NCBI RefSeq assembly: GCF_020379485.1
Contig: NC_063450.1
Location: 45,722,681 to 45,786,680, forward strand
DNA from: Brassica napus
Taxonomy: Eukaryota > Streptophyta > Magnoliopsida > Brassicales > Brassicaceae
Reading direction: 5' to 3'
Length of the DNA stretch: 64,000 nt
The number at the start of each line of letters is the position of its first letter. Positions within the stretch are counted from its first letter, which is position 1. This document shows positions 1 to 12,900 of the stretch, in pieces. The notes under the pieces are model-generated. The model was not told the origin of the DNA. It was given only the letters and a program-made list of their open reading frames with translations, and did no database searches. The translations under genes and the position numbers were made by a program.

Positions 1-638
1 CACTTGCCACTGACTGTTCCACACAAAACAAAAAGATGATTTTGTGAGAACTTTTGATCATAGAAGAATTAAATTAAAACAATCTCTCTCAACCAAGAAC
101 ATGAACAAAGAGAAAAGTCGGTTGATTTTTTTGTATTGTTACCTTCAATTCGTCCACATCGACCTTGAGAAAAATCACATTAGGGAGTTTCTTAGCTAAA
201 TCAGCAAAGAATGGAGCTATGAAACGACATGGTCCACACCAAGAAGCCGTGAAATCAACCACCACCTTCAACAATTTAACCATCTCATGAATCATTTCGA
301 TCATTGAATTTTTTTTAACAATACAATAATGAAAACATATGTTAAACAATAAAGGCCAATTATATGTCATAACAATGTTAAACCTAAGTTTCTAACTCTA
401 GAATCTAACATGGTGATTCAGATTCTTGGTAACATGTACGTATATATATGTCGCATGTTATATATGATGTGTCAAGCATGGACTGTAAGCGGCAAAAATC
501 AAACGTATTGTGTTGTGAGACAGATCGAGAATATGAAAAAGAGATTACAAGAGTTTTGGAGTCATTGCCCTTTTGGAGTTGCTCGTTCCATGCTTCCACG
601 GTGTGACACGCGATCACTTGTCCTTCTTCCGCAGCCAT
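1..638 (-). CDS. TRX1: Thioredoxin h1-type (cytosolic), 3' end outside the window
   Basis: Cytosolic thioredoxin that reduces protein disulfides with electrons from NADPH-thioredoxin reductase. Exons read on the minus strand: 638-549 (30 codons from ATG at 638), 265-143 (41 codons), and 13-1, which runs off the edge. Splicing joins ...SKTL to [13 protein letters not shown], so the redox pair is Cys40/Cys43 in a WCGPC site. The start [17 protein letters not shown] and the CGPC rather than CPPC active site match the h1 isoform (At3g51030) better than h3, h4 or h5. The remaining sequence, including the cis-Pro loop, lies left of the window. All visible junctions are GT-AG. The next gene, on the plus strand, is the At3g51050 homologue, as in Arabidopsis. 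Confidence 0.93.
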
Positions 639-1770
639 CTTTCCACAAATCTTTTCTCTGTTTCTCCTTTGTTTTTTTGTTTTTTTGTCTATCTCTCTCT
701 CGATCTGTTTATGTTTCTCCTCATCTAAGCATGCTCTTCTTTTGCAAATATAATCACATACAATTACAACTTTGCCACCAATATTTTCAGATTCCCCTTT
801 AATGGACGCGTGATTTTATTTTCCATAATTATACCCACTAAATATGATACCTTTCTTTCTTTACCCAAGCATAAATATTCCCACTTTACTCTTACAACTT
901 TTATTTTCTGGAAATTTACACCCTTAAATTTACACCCCTTGTCAGTTCAAAAAAAAAAATTTACACCCTTAAGTTTCAAGTTCACAAAAAAAAAAAAAGT
1001 TGGTGACAAAGACCTTGTCATTATCCCACAGTCTAAACAAGCGACATGATGATATTATCTATATTATAAGTCTTGGTCCAACAAACCAAACCAACATCAT
1101 AATTCTCTAACCAAATCTACAGCTGGATCAATTTCTTAAAACAATAGGTTCCCATGCATGAGTCCATGACGAACCAACCAGTAAGCAAAACCTCTAGAAT
1201 CAAGCAGGAAGCTATGAATTAAAGTCCAACCCCCTAGTAATATTGCTAAAGTGTAAATTATGACCGTAGGCAACAAATACTTGACCATCTCTGCTTTTCT
1301 TACCCACCCTCCCCTTTAGGTACACAAGTGCAACGAGATTCACAACGTTCCATCCGCGTGGCGTTACCGCTAAACGGTTCAGTTTGATGGCTACAAATAG
1401 TCGGAACGTGCTCGTGTGTATGTTATAAGAATGGTGCTGGTACTTTACTGTGGCGTGCACCATCTCATGTTACGACGAAGTTAGGAACGATAGTGGCTAC
1501 TGAACTCGTTTGGCTCCTTGCCTCCTTGGTTTAAAAGTACTATTATACTTCTCGGAGGATTAAAGAAAGACGACATAATGTTCGGCTCTTATTATGAAAA
1601 CGACAAGCTGTTTAGTTTTGACAAATGAAATGTCTAAACACGACGTCGTTTCTACCCGCGGCGTCTCTAAAGGTCGCCTGGTTATCGACGATTCATCGCG
1701 CTGCTCTCTCGCACCTACCGATGCAAATCTGCCATTGATTGATTACATCTGCTCCGACGTCAAAGCGAAG
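639..1770. other. Divergent intergenic region between TRX h1 and the FG-GAP gene
   Basis: This 1.1-kb stretch separates two divergent genes and must hold both promoters and 5' leaders. It is pyrimidine-rich just upstream of the thioredoxin start. Short reading frames at 810-1049 and 1212-1463 have no recognisable protein character. An in-frame extension of the FG-GAP gene opens at ATG 1594 and ATG 1630. It is probably untranslated leader, because translation from 1771 puts the hydrophobic signal segment at the N terminus. Confidence 0.6.
929..970 (+). repeat. Oligo(A) insertion flanked by a short direct repeat
   Basis: The direct repeat AAATTTACACCC(C)TT at 929-943 and 957-970 flanks a short block, GTCAGTTC followed by A residues. 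A third copy of the repeat at 915-928 makes tandem slippage an alternative. See the finding on TSD-flanked oligo(A) blocks. Confidence 0.5.
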
Positions 1771-4700
1771 ATGAGGAAACGCGATTTGGCAATTTTGATG
1801 CTCTCTGGATTTGCAATCTTCTTCACTCTTCAGGTGATTTCCCCTCACTAATTCATCGATCTGTTGCTAGAGCTTAGAAATCGAGTGCGAACTCGTTCTA
1901 TGAGTGTAGAGTTTCTGAGATGGAATCTTATTGATTGTTGATTTTGCTCAGCACGAGGGGGATTTTGCGTTCAAAGAAGCATGGTTCCATCTGTACGATG
2001 ATTACCCAGTGAAACACGAATCCGATCGTCTCCCTCCTCCTCTTGTAGCTGACCTCAACGGCGATGGCAAGAAGGAGGTCCTCGTCGCTACAAACGATGC
2101 CAAAATTCAGGTAAAAAAACGGAATGATTAGTGCTTATGGTTTTTGACTATTAATTGTTGAATGTTTGGTGGATTAGGTCCTGGAGCCTCACTCCAGGCG
2201 TGTTGATGAAGGCTTCAGTGAAGCACGTGTTCTTGCTGATATCTCCCTTTTGCCTGACAAGATCCGTCTTGCCTCCGGGAGACGCGCTGTGGCCATGGCC
2301 ACTGGTGTTATTGATAGGTACTATAAAGATGGGACACCGCAGAAGCAGGTTTTGGTCGTTGTTACCTCTGGTTGGTCTGTGCTCTGCTTTGATCACAACC
2401 TCAAAAAGCTCTGGGAAACGAATCTCCAGGTTTTTTTTTTTTTTTTAATCCTCTTTGTCCTTTGTTCTGTATGTTACTGTCTTCTTCTTACTGATATTGA
2501 TTGGAATAACAGGAGGATTTTCCACATAATGCACACCATAGAGAGATATCAATTTCGATTAGCAATTATACGTTGAAGCACGGTGATACTGGTTTGGTTA
2601 TTGTTGGTGGAAGGATGGAGATGCAGCCTTATGTATGTACAAGGCAACATTTTCCATTTGGTTTTGGATTGTGTTAATTAATTATGGATTTTTCTTGTCG
2701 TCTTAGAATCATATGGACCCATTTGAGGAACTTGGCATTACAGAACAAAATGCTGAGAAACACAGGAGAAGTGCTACTGAGAAACAGGTATGTGGAGTTA
2801 TTATATCTGGTAGTAATGAAGATGTTCTTGTGGCACATTTTGTCTAGGAGATGTGTTTGGAATAACTTTAAGCTTCTTTTCAGCCCACTGAAGATACGGG
2901 AGGTGTAAACTTGCGTCACTTTTCCGTTTATGCATTCGCTGGCCGGACTGGTGTTCTTCGTTGGAGTAAAAAGACTGATGTCAGTTATTTCTCCTTTATG
3001 CCCACTTCTTCCTTTACATATAGCTTACCTGTATTCTTAACTGCATCAGATTTGCTGGTCGAATTGATAGAATATTGTTTTGCTTCGCTTCTAGGATGTT
3101 GAAGCTCACACCTCAGATGCGTCACAGCTAGTTCCCCAACACAATTACAAGCTCGACGTGCATTCTATAAATAGCCGTCACCCTGGAGAGGTAAAGTTAA
3201 CTCGTTCTTCATTGATCATTGAGCGATGTAGCCTGTTCTAGTTGCCTTTTAGGAGATTTATAATTGCTTTGGAAACTGAGATGTGCTGGACTGAAGTTTG
3301 AATGCAGGGAATTTAGAGAATCAATTCTTAGTGTTATGCCTCATCACTGGGTAAGTCTTATGCTTCCTACTACATGCTTCGGCTCCTTAGTCTAATATGC
3401 TTTAAAATTTTCTGTTCTTAAGGACGTTGTTGTCTTTGTATCCAGGACCGACGGGAAGATACATTATTAAAGCTTGCTCATTTCAGGCGACACAAGAGGA
3501 AGACATTGAAGAAGCAAGCTGGTAAGTCTACAACTTTTCCGTTTCACAAACCTGAGGAACACACACCAGCTGGGAAAGACTTGTCGAGAAAGATTCCGAA
3601 ATTGATTGGGAAGGCTGCACGTTATGCTGGCTCGGCAAAACCCAAGAAGGTGAAAGCTCTTACTAAACGTGAAGTACCCACATAAAAACACTCATTTTGT
3701 GTATAGGACAGCTAAGCACATGTTGTTGCAGGGCATGCAATACATACCGACTATAACTAACTACACTAAGCTTTGGTGGGTTCCTAATGTTGTTGTGGCT
3801 CACCAAAAAGAAGGAATTGAAGCTATTCATTTGCCTACTGGTCGAACTCTTTGCAAGGTAGCTGTTCCTTCAGATCATGAACAAAAGCTTTACAATATCA
3901 CGAACCTGTTTTTAATATGCTAGCTTCCTTACACTCAGCTTCATCTGCTGGAAGGTGGCCTTCACGCCGACATAAACGGAGATGGTGTACTCGATCATGT
4001 CCAGGTACACATTAGACACATCTCCCGCTTTCCCTTCATTGTCTTTACAATGGATCTTCAATACTTTACATTCTCTGTGCGCACCTTAGGCTGTCGGAGG
4101 CAATGTTGGAGAGAGAACTGTAGTTAGCGGATCAATGGAAGTATTGAAGCCTTGCTGGGCAGTGGCAACCTCAGGCGTTCCCGTCCGAGAACAGCTCTTC
4201 AACGTCTCGATCTGCCATCACACCCCCTTCAACTTCATGCACTACGGAGAGTTTTCACGAAACTTTGCTCAGGCAAGAGACACATCCTCTTTGGAGATTG
4301 CGACTCCCATTCTCATCCCCAGAGATGACGGTCATAAACACCGAAGAGGAAGTCACGGAGATGTAATCTTCTTGACAAATCGTGGAGAGGTACTTTTTCT
4401 GATGATCCAATCTCTTTTAACTTTGAATCTCGTTCAATAGCTCATAGCTTTCCCTACCAGGTGACATCATACACGCCTGATATGCACGGCCGCGAGCCGC
4501 TCTGGCAGTGGCAGCTTCAGACAGAAGCCACATGGTCGAATATCCCATCTCCATCTGGTTTAACCGAGTCAGGGACAGTGGTCCCAACCCTGAAACCATT
4601 CTCGTTGCGCATTCATGATAACCAGCCTATGATCCTCGCCGGAGGAGATCAAGCGGCAGTCATCATATCTCCAGGAGGAAGCGTATTGGCTTCCATCGAG

Positions 4701-4937
4701 TTACCGTCACAGCCGACTCATGCTCTCATCACTGATGACTTCTCTAACGACGGATTAACGGATGTAATTGTGATGACATCAAATGGGATATACGGGTTCG
4801 TTCAGACCAGACAGCCAGGTGCTCTGTTCTTCAGTTCGTTGGTGGGGTGTATCTTGGTAGTAATGGCAGTTATTTTCGTAACTCAGCACTTAAACTCCGT
4901 TAAAGGTAAGCCTCGACCTTCCTCTAGCTTTATTTAA
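1771..4937 (+). CDS. FG-GAP repeat-containing integrin-alpha-like membrane protein
   Basis: Homologue of At3g51050, a single-pass secretory-pathway protein with a beta-propeller-like FG-GAP ectodomain of uncertain role. Exons: 1771-1833, 1952-2110, 2178-2429, 2513-2632, 2707-2787, 2884-2979, 3095-3190, 3297-3350, 3446-3649, 3732-3857, 3939-4004, 4090-4389, 4461-4937, totalling 697 residues. Every exon is a multiple of three, so all introns are phase 0. An N-terminal signal segment LAILMLSGFAIFFTL and a C-terminal membrane span FFSSLVGCILVVMAVIFV bracket the luminal part. Calcium-loop-like motifs are DLNGDGKKE, DINGDGVLD and DFSNDGLTD. I chose ATG 1771 because it places the signal segment at the N terminus. 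The exon at 3297 needs the acceptor GAAG rather than the nearby TGCAG to keep frame (FECREFRES). Confidence 0.92.
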
Positions 4938-5331
4938 ATATATAAAGCCTCAGGGGATTTTCTTCTTCTCTACGGAAGTTGAACCGGTCCTATTAGCGGC
5001 GGCGCTTTACCCACACCGGTTTTGGTATACCGGAGTAGATTCAGCGTTTCAGCTTTGTAATTTTATTATAAACTTTTACAGGATTCTATAAGTGAAAATG
5101 GTAGAGGCGAATGTTAGGACTTTTTTTTGTTTCTCTCAGTTTTAATGTTTAAGTTGCAAGTGTTGCTGTGACATTTATTTAATCAAAAGAGATTTTTCTA
5201 ACACTGGTCAAATCGTTATATATCCTTATATAATCTGGATTTCTGGAGACTAGATACATCTCAAACTGAAAAGAATGTTTCTGAAATTTGCAATTGAATC
5301 AGCAGAATCAGCACATTACAATACATTTATC

Positions 5332-5363
<32 letters not shown>

Positions 5364-6340
5364 TACATTTATCAAACACATGTATACGCTCAGAAGCATG
5401 TTGCTAGAATTGATAAATATTGTCAAGCATAAGCAATCTTGTTAAACTATAAACTGATTAAAACATTATTTTTCTCGTATTATTCCTACTTCAAATATTC
5501 AAGCGTGGTTGTGATCTTTTCATGTGAGGGTATATGACTGAAACATTCACTAGGAAAAGTAGAAATGAAGAACCAATAGATGAAATTTGTTTATGAAAAC
5601 CTAAATACTAACGGACTTAATGATGAGGTGTCATGATCATATAGTATTGAGAGAGCCCAGCCCAAAACTATAACGTCTTTCAAACCCAAACATGTTTCCG
5701 TATCTGTGACGCTGCCGTTTTCATTTCGGGTCTTTTTTTTTTGGGGTCATCTCTTGGTCTCTGCTATCCCAATTTACGCTTCGAAATTTACAGTATCAAA
5801 GCTACGTTATACACACTTTTGGCAGTTCCATTTCATTCCACTACCACCCAAGAAACAATAAATTATTATTTTTATTTAGTGTTAAATTTGTTTCTTGAGA
5901 AAAGAGAAGATTTGGAGAAATAAGAAAGGAGCGTAAAGAAAATAGAAAAAGAGCGCACTTTTATTAGTATAGAGACTAGAGAGGCTGGGGCATCAACATA
6001 TTCAATGCTTTTACCAAACTCTCACCTCTTCTTCTAGTCACAAGACCAACACCACCACCACCACCACTAACCCTTCTTCTTCATCTCTTTCTCTCTTCCT
6101 TCACCGACATCTCCTCTAAACTCCTCTCTCACTCCTCAGGCATTCCAATTTCTTCACGAATTTTAGGTAATCAACTGTGTTTTCTAGAGGGTTTCTCTTC
6201 ACATGTCTCTAGCTAGCACTATAATTAATGGGTTTTCGTTGGATTTTTTTTTTTTTTTTGTTTCTCTTTGAATTGAACGAAACCGTTTTTTTTTTCTTGG
6301 ACGTTTTTAATTATAAGATAATTTTCGGTTTTGTTAGGAA
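4938..6340. other. Intergenic region and GATA6 5' leader with an intron
   Basis: It holds the 3' end of the FG-GAP gene, an AT-rich spacer with a TSD-flanked T tract (5316-5373), and the leader of the GATA gene. The leader is rich in CT and CCA repeats (6040-6140). A probable leader intron runs from the donor GTAATC at 6167 to the acceptor TTGTTAG ending at 6337, three bases before the start codon. No other gene is visible. Confidence 0.6.
5316..5373 (-). repeat. Poly(T) tract flanked by a 16-bp exact direct repeat
   Basis: TTACAATACATTTATC occurs at 5316-5331 and again exactly at 5358-5373, with only T residues (5332-5357) between them. Read on the minus strand this is a pure poly(A) block with a target-site duplication, as expected for a retroposition product reduced to its tail. 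Confidence 0.75.
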
Positions 6341-7309
6341 ATGGAAAGTGTTGAACTTTCGTTGACGAACATGGAGACGGCCGTCAGCGCTGACGGAGCT
6401 CAGAATGGCGACGATTTCTCCGTTGACGACTTGCTTGACTTCTCATCAAACGACGACGTTTTCTTTGAGGATGGCGCTGAACTGGAAACACAACGTCATA
6501 AAGGAGTCTCTGTTTCGTTAAATGACGAAACTACCCTTAAACGGAGCAACGACTTCTCTACCCCCTGTGAGCTCGCCGTTCCGGTAATTAGTTTTATTCT
6601 CAATTTTCCCTATTTTTTTTCCTAATTTAATCTAATTTTTGCAAATATTTTTCAATGTTAGACGGATGATTTGGCGGAACTGGAATGGTTATCCAACTTC
6701 GTAGACGACTCCTTCACACCGTACTCAGCTCCCACGAAGAAACCGGTTTGGTTAACCGGAGACAGGAGACACCCTTTAACTCCGGTTAACGCGGGGTCCT
6801 GCTTCAAAGCCCCTCTCCCGGTTAAAATCAGAACCAAACGACCAAGAACCGGAGTCAGTTTATGGTTTTCTCGTTCTCCGTCGTTAACCAACTCCTCTTC
6901 GAGCTCTGCAACCTCCTCCTCCTCTTCTGGTCATTCAAGCCCTCTATGGCTCTCCGCCTCTGAGTTTCTCGACGAGAAAGCGGTTAAGAGACAAAAGAAG
7001 AAGAAACAGTTCTCGTCGTTGGAGGTTCAGTCGCAGACGCGGCGTTGTAGCCACTGTGGCGTTCAGAAAACGCCGCAGTGGAGAGCAGGACCCTTGGGAG
7101 CGAAGACGCTGTGCAATGCGTGTGGTGTGCGTTTCAAATCGGGTCGGTTATTGCCCGAGTATAGACCCGCTTGTAGCCCAACTTTCTCTACTGAGCTCCA
7201 CTCGAACCACCACCGTAAAGTCATTGAGATGCGTCAGAAGAAGGAGATGTCCGGCGATGCTGATAAACCCGGTATGAACCGGACGGTTCAGGCTGTGCGG
7301 AGCTTTTGA
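6341..7309 (+). CDS. GATA6: GATA-type zinc finger transcription factor (GATA6-like)
   Basis: Plant class A GATA factor that binds WGATAR-type sites in the nucleus; best match At3g51080. Exons 6341-6583 and 6662-7309 give 296 residues, with the intron at phase 0. The single C-terminal finger starts [12 protein letters not shown]: Cys210, Cys213, then 18 residues to Cys232 and Cys235 (CNAC), followed by the basic tail [14 protein letters not shown]. That spacing is the plant C-X2-C-X18-C-X2-C form. Upstream are an acidic N terminus ([14 protein letters not shown]), a Ser-rich stretch, and a basic run RQKKKK that may be a nuclear signal. The protein ends at the TGA at 7307, shortly after a conserved [11 protein letters not shown] tail. 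Confidence 0.92.
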
Positions 7310-8366
7310 AGATATTAGGGATCCGACCCGGTTAACTCTTAGCATTATTAACTGCTTTGAAAATGTTTTTACTTGAATTTTTGTTTTGTTTTAAAGTAAC
7401 TGGTAATGTTTTAAAACTTCAAATCTCATATATTTTTCGTTTCGCGTTAATATTTTTTTCGCATCGTTCACAATATATCTACTTTATAATAATATATAGT
7501 TTCAACTTACAATTTGAAATTTTGAATGAGTATGGGACAGTGGAGTGAATATGAAACCGTTCGTAAATTTCAATACTTAGTTGGGGACACACCAAACGTC
7601 ATGATCGTTATAAGTAGTTCCTTTTCTAGTCATGAATGTATGCAATATTGGCAAATATCAAAGCTATATATATAAGACCAGTTGAAATTATTTGAATGTA
7701 ATATGAGGAAAGCAAAACTATGGGCAGGCTTGATTTTTAGGGTTGGCAAGGACTTGTATAAGTAAAACAGATAATCAATTAGTTCGGTGATTATTAATTC
7801 ACGAATAATAGCATTAATTCACGAATAATAGCAAGTAGGTACAAATAAATAAAATTGGTCAAAGTTTGGTCAAAACAAAATTACACTCGTTAATGTAAAA
7901 TCTGGGCATTTGTCACAGACTCTCACAGTCGTTGTGCTCAACACTACGATTACAGCATCTTGTGTAGTCAACATCATGCCAGGAATTGTATAAAATCTCT
8001 AATTTATTTGAATTTTTCATTTTAATAAAAAGTCTACAGAAGTTTAAAAAATTCTACATAACAATTGTTGCCAAAAAAAAAAAAAATTCCACATAACAAT
8101 TTAAAAAAACGCTATGAATTGAAAACAGCATCAACTTTTTTTTTGGGACAAAAAAACAGCATCAAGTTTTTTTGTAAACTAAAAAAAAAAAAAAAAAAAA
8201 AAAACTTGATGCTGTTTTTTTGTCCCAAAAAAAAAGTTGATGCTGTTTTCAATTCATAGCCATCACTTCCCTATTGTAAAAAAAAAAAAAAAAAGCCATC
8301 ACTTCTCTCTTGTATATCTATACAATTGGTTGACAAAAAAAAAATATCTATACAATTGACATATCA
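7310..8366. other. Intergenic AT-rich region with small duplications
   Basis: It has no gene. It holds the GATA 3' end, an exact 20-bp tandem duplication (ATTAATTCACGAATAATAGC at 7793-7812 and 7813-7832), the long palindrome at 8111-8260, and three oligo(A) blocks flanked by imperfect or perfect direct repeats: 8046-8102, 8258-8314 and 8314-8358. Confidence 0.7.
8111..8260. repeat. Perfect palindrome, 63-bp arms, A-rich loop
   Basis: Bases 8111-8173 are the exact reverse complement of 8198-8260, with a 24-base A-rich spacer. Each arm also contains a short internal repeat (ACAGCATCAA twice, separated by T9-GGGAC-A7). A transcript from either strand would fold into a near-perfect 63-bp hairpin. 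No TSD or coding capacity is evident. Confidence 0.9.
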
Positions 8367-9640
8367 TCTATATTATTAAAAGAGAAGTACCCATTTGAAA
8401 ATGTTCTTACTTTATTAATTAAACTTCTTTTTTTTTGCTTGTCTTTTTCAGTTGCATTTATGAAATATCCTAAAACGAATAAAACTGACTAATTTATTAC
8501 TTGTCTTTTCAGTTACATTAATGAAATATGATTAAATGAATTTAAACTTCCTATTTTATTGTTTGTCTTTTTCAGTTACCTTAATGAAATATTCTTAAAT
8601 AAATTTGGACATAATGTCATTTAATCGACCAAAAAAACTCATGAGTTATCCTTACGTGCATAATTTTAATAATGGAGATTTTTAAAAACGTGCATCATTA
8701 AAATGTTACCTAAAACATGCAACACTAATATATAACATGCATCAATAAAACTAGAATTTGACTCACACAATTGTACGGATATTATTTTCAGTTGATTAAA
8801 TTTAAAAATAATTATTTATTCAAAAAATATTTAAGAATGGCTGTGTTTTTAAAAATTATATGGTATTATTTGCTCATAACTCATTTGTCATTTGATAAAT
8901 TGTTAGAAAGAAAATTTTAGAATAATATAACTCAGTTGTCATTTGCTAAATTTATGGTTTTTATTTATATTTTTTATTATTTAATTATAATATTTTCATT
9001 TTATATTTGAAAGATAAATGAATTTTCTTTCAAACAATATTTTTGTAAATGTATTTTTTTAAAAAATAATCAATTAAAATTGTTATTATCATTGAATATC
9101 AATATTTTTGACATAATTTGAGTTTTCGTTTACATCAAAACTTATCATATTTTAGGATAATTTTAATTTAAAATGTAATTTTCATATTTTTCAAACAAAT
9201 TCTAAAAATATTTTTAAAATATTTTGTTATAATTGTTAAAAAGATATTGAGTTGCATTTCAAATAAAAAGGTAAAGATATTAAAAATATTCTAATTAAAA
9301 TATGTAAAATTTAATATAGTTTTAAGAAAATGGTAAAAAAAAATTACATATAAAATAATCATGATTTTTGTTAACTGGGCGTATCATTATTTATACGATA
9401 TCGCACACGGAAGAAAAATTTCTGTTTTTAAAATTATCTAATTAACTCTATACTCATTTTTTAAATATTTTTTATATGATATCACACATTCGTAAAAAAA
9501 ATCAATAGTTTAAGATGCAAAAAAAATATATTTACTTAATGAATATAATATGAACGAATATTACAAATACATCATTTAATAAAATAAATTATTAAAAACT
9601 GAAAATTAATATCTGCGCTGGCACGCGGATGAGCGTCGAG
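8367..9640 (+). mobile_element. Non-autonomous Helitron, 1.27 kb
   Basis: The 5' end TCTATATTATTAAAAG begins at 8367 after an A, the usual crucifer Helitron start. The 3' end has a hairpin (ATCTGCG 9611-9617 pairing with CGCGGAT 9624-9630, one G-T pair) ten bases before the terminus CGAG at 9640, followed by T. So it sits in an A|T target without a TSD. The terminal tetranucleotide departs from CTRR (CGAG instead of CTAG). The interior is AT-rich and has no coding region. Confidence 0.85.
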
Positions 9641-9935
9641 TAAACTTGAAAATGGAAGTCTGAATTAACGTATTGGGCACACTGTCTGATTGACTAATAT
9701 ATTAGTCTGGGTATTTTTGGTCTTTGGAGATTGGATGCGTCCTTCTAGTGATGTGCAATATTGCCAATTTCTGGACTATTTTTTTTTTTTGAATGAATGT
9801 TAAAAAAACCTGCGTACAACTAGTGTGACTTGGTTATTTGAATAAAGAACTACTTCTACTCATTTTCCCTAAACATTTACACCTCCCCTGCTAAACCTTG
9901 CTACTTATCAGCTTTCAAAACTTCCAAAAAAATAT

Positions 9936-12900
9936 TTACATTCTAGTCTCAAACCAGAATTGAAGAAGACCATCTAGTCCCTTCAGGTCTTTAGTCTGTA
10001 CAATGCTGAGCTTATTGCGGACGGCTTTATCCAACAGTTTTTTCAAGACTTGTATAGGCGTCCCCTGTTCTCCATGTCTCCGCTTGTTACGCTCTCTCCA
10101 AAGCGTGTATAGAGCCGCTTGGAATGCATATCGAAGACAGAAGAGCTTCTTCTTTACCATTCTCGAGTCAGAGACCAGCCCTACAATACCCGCCCAGTCC
10201 TGAGTGTAAGAGTGTTGAAGTATCCCTTTAGTAAGGTGATCCCATATCTTCGAGGAGAAACTACACTCAAAGAAGAGATGGTTTCTCGTTTCAGGAACAG
10301 ATTTGCACAGGACACATGTGGTATCTACTCCTTGACTCCAACTAGCTACACGATCCATTGTAGATAGCTTGTCTCTCATCGCAATCCAAGTCATGAAGGA
10401 GAACTTTGGAGTGGCCTGAGGGAACCAAACACTCCTCTCCCAAGGGCATTGTGCAGTAGGCTCTCTCAATAGCGTCCAAGTCTCGCGGGTTGAGAACTTT
10501 GGTTTAAACCCTGAGCTCCACCTCCACAGATCAACATCCTCCGCGTCATTCAGTTGCTTTGCTTTGATAATCTCCAATTCCTTAACAATGTCATTGGGGA
10601 CGGATCCACGATGTCGTCTTTTCCTCTGTAGTGACTGAAAGGCATCCTCCACTGTGGCTGCTTTCCTAATTCCCATAACAATTGTGCCTCGATCACCCAA
10701 TAAATCAGACAACACGCTCAAACCAGACCACTTGTCATACCAGAATGAGGTATGTCGACCATTACCCACTGCCTTCGTGTGAAAACTCTTTGCCACCTCT
10801 CTCAACTTCAGTATCTTCCTCCATATCCAAGATCCAGCTTGGGTTTTCCCACTGATCTCCCAGAAACTTTTCGTTTTTAGAAGCTTGGTTTGAATCCATT
10901 TGCCCCAAAGAGACTTACCCGTGAACATTCTCCATATGAGCTTCAAACCATAGACCTGATTCACTTCTTTTAGAGGTCTGATCCCCAACCCACCTTCAGA
11001 CTTAGGCTTACAGACCTCTGTCCATGCGACTTTTGCACCTGTGGACTTCAACTGCGGCCCAGTCCAAAGGAACGCAGAGCATAGCTGCTCTATCTCCTTG
11101 ATGCAACTGCTTGGGAGTCGAAATGCACCTAACCAGAAATTAACAATGCTCATCAGCACAGATTTAAGCAGTTGTAACCGGCCCGCATAGAAGAGAAAAT
11201 GGCTCGTCCAGGTGGAAATACGACCTCTGATCTTCTCAAGGAGAGGTAGATAGTCTTGTTTTTCATAGCTTGAGTTAGAAGAGGAAGACCCAAATACCGA
11301 ACAGGGAGCTCTCCCTCCGCAAAAGGGAAATCTGTCAAGATCCTTCGCTTTTCCCCTTCTGCAGTGCCTGCCAAGTAGATAGTAGATTTTTCCAGGCTGA
11401 TAGAAAGGCCCGACCATACTGCGAACTCGTCAAATACCAAGAGTACTCCTTCTACTGACTCCTTGGTCCCTTCTACGTACACCATGAGGTCGTCAGCGAA
11501 ACAAAGGTGTGTGAGAGCAATGGACTGACAGCCGGGGTGAAGGGCAAACTTCTTATCTCTTGCAGCTTTATTTTATCTTATACGACAATACATTCATGCA
11601 TAAGACAAACAGGTAAGGTGAGAGAGAACAACATTGTCGCAGTCCTCTAGTACTTTGAAAGTACCCGGCAAGATCGCCATTAACTTGAACCGAGAACGAA
11701 GGGGAGGTGACGCATAGCCTGATCCAGTGGATAAACTTGCTAGGGAACCCCATTACAGCTAGACAGTTGAGAAGAAAATACCATTGGACGGAGTCAAAAG
11801 CCTTTGAAATGTCGAGTTTCATCGCACACCGTGGGGAGATCGAATCCTTGTGGTAATCTTTCACAATCTCAGAGGCCAGTAGTACATTTTCCATAAATAG
11901 CCTTCCTTTCACAAACGCAGACTGGTTGGCTAGAATTATCCTCGGGAGAATTACCTTGAGACGATTAGCAAGGATTTTCGACACTACTTTATAGATCATA
12001 TTGCAACACGCAATGGGTCTATAGTCCCTCATCTCCAAAGCCTTTGTCTTCTTGGGTATAAGGGCTAGGATGGTTGAGTTAACTCCTTTGGGGAGGAAAC
12101 TCATCTTGAACACAGATTGGACTGCAACTCTAAAGTCCTCACCTATCACAGACCAAGCAGTCTTGTAAAATTCACTGGAGAAGCCGTCAGGACCTGGGGA
12201 TTTATAAGAGGGCATAGCGAACAGCACCCCCTTGACCTCCTCCGCTGAGACCTCCGCCTCCAATCCTCTGCAATCTTCCGAAGTACATACAAAATCTAGT
12301 AAGCTTCTTAGCTCTTCTTCAGAGGCACCTTGATAATTCTCCGGGGTCTGATTAAGAAGCTATGAGAAGAACCTTTCTGCCTCAGTCTTGATCTCGGAAT
12401 GACTTTTAGCCACACTTCCATCAGGGCACTTGATCTCCCGCATGGTGTTTTGTGCTTGTCTTGTTCGAATGGAGTTATAGAAGTTCATATTGTTCTGGTC
12501 TCCCACCTCCAACCAATGCAGTTTAGATTTCTGCTTTAGGAAATCCTCCTCTAACTCCGCTACATGAAGCCACTTCTCATAAGCCTCTGCTTCCTCCTGG
12601 ATCGCCTCGGTACTAGGAGCAGATAAGGTTAGCTTCTGCTTCTCACAGAGGATGACATGTGCTTCTTCCGATATTTTGGAGAGGTTACCAAGCTTCTCTC
12701 TGCCTAGATCCCTGATAAGAGGCTTCAGGTTCTTAAGCTTCTTTGAAAAACGATACATTGCCGATGTGGAGTGAAACATCTTCTCAGTCGAGTCCCAATA
12801 TGCATGTATCATAGGAAGAAAGTTGGGTAGTCTCCCTATGGCATTGACGTATTTGAAAGGCCGCTGAATTTTCTCCTTAGGCTGAATCAGCTGAATCTTA

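Noticed and set aside
1594..1770. 59-residue N-terminal extension of the FG-GAP protein
   Set aside because: It is in frame but would bury the signal segment, and it does not resemble the family; treated as leader.
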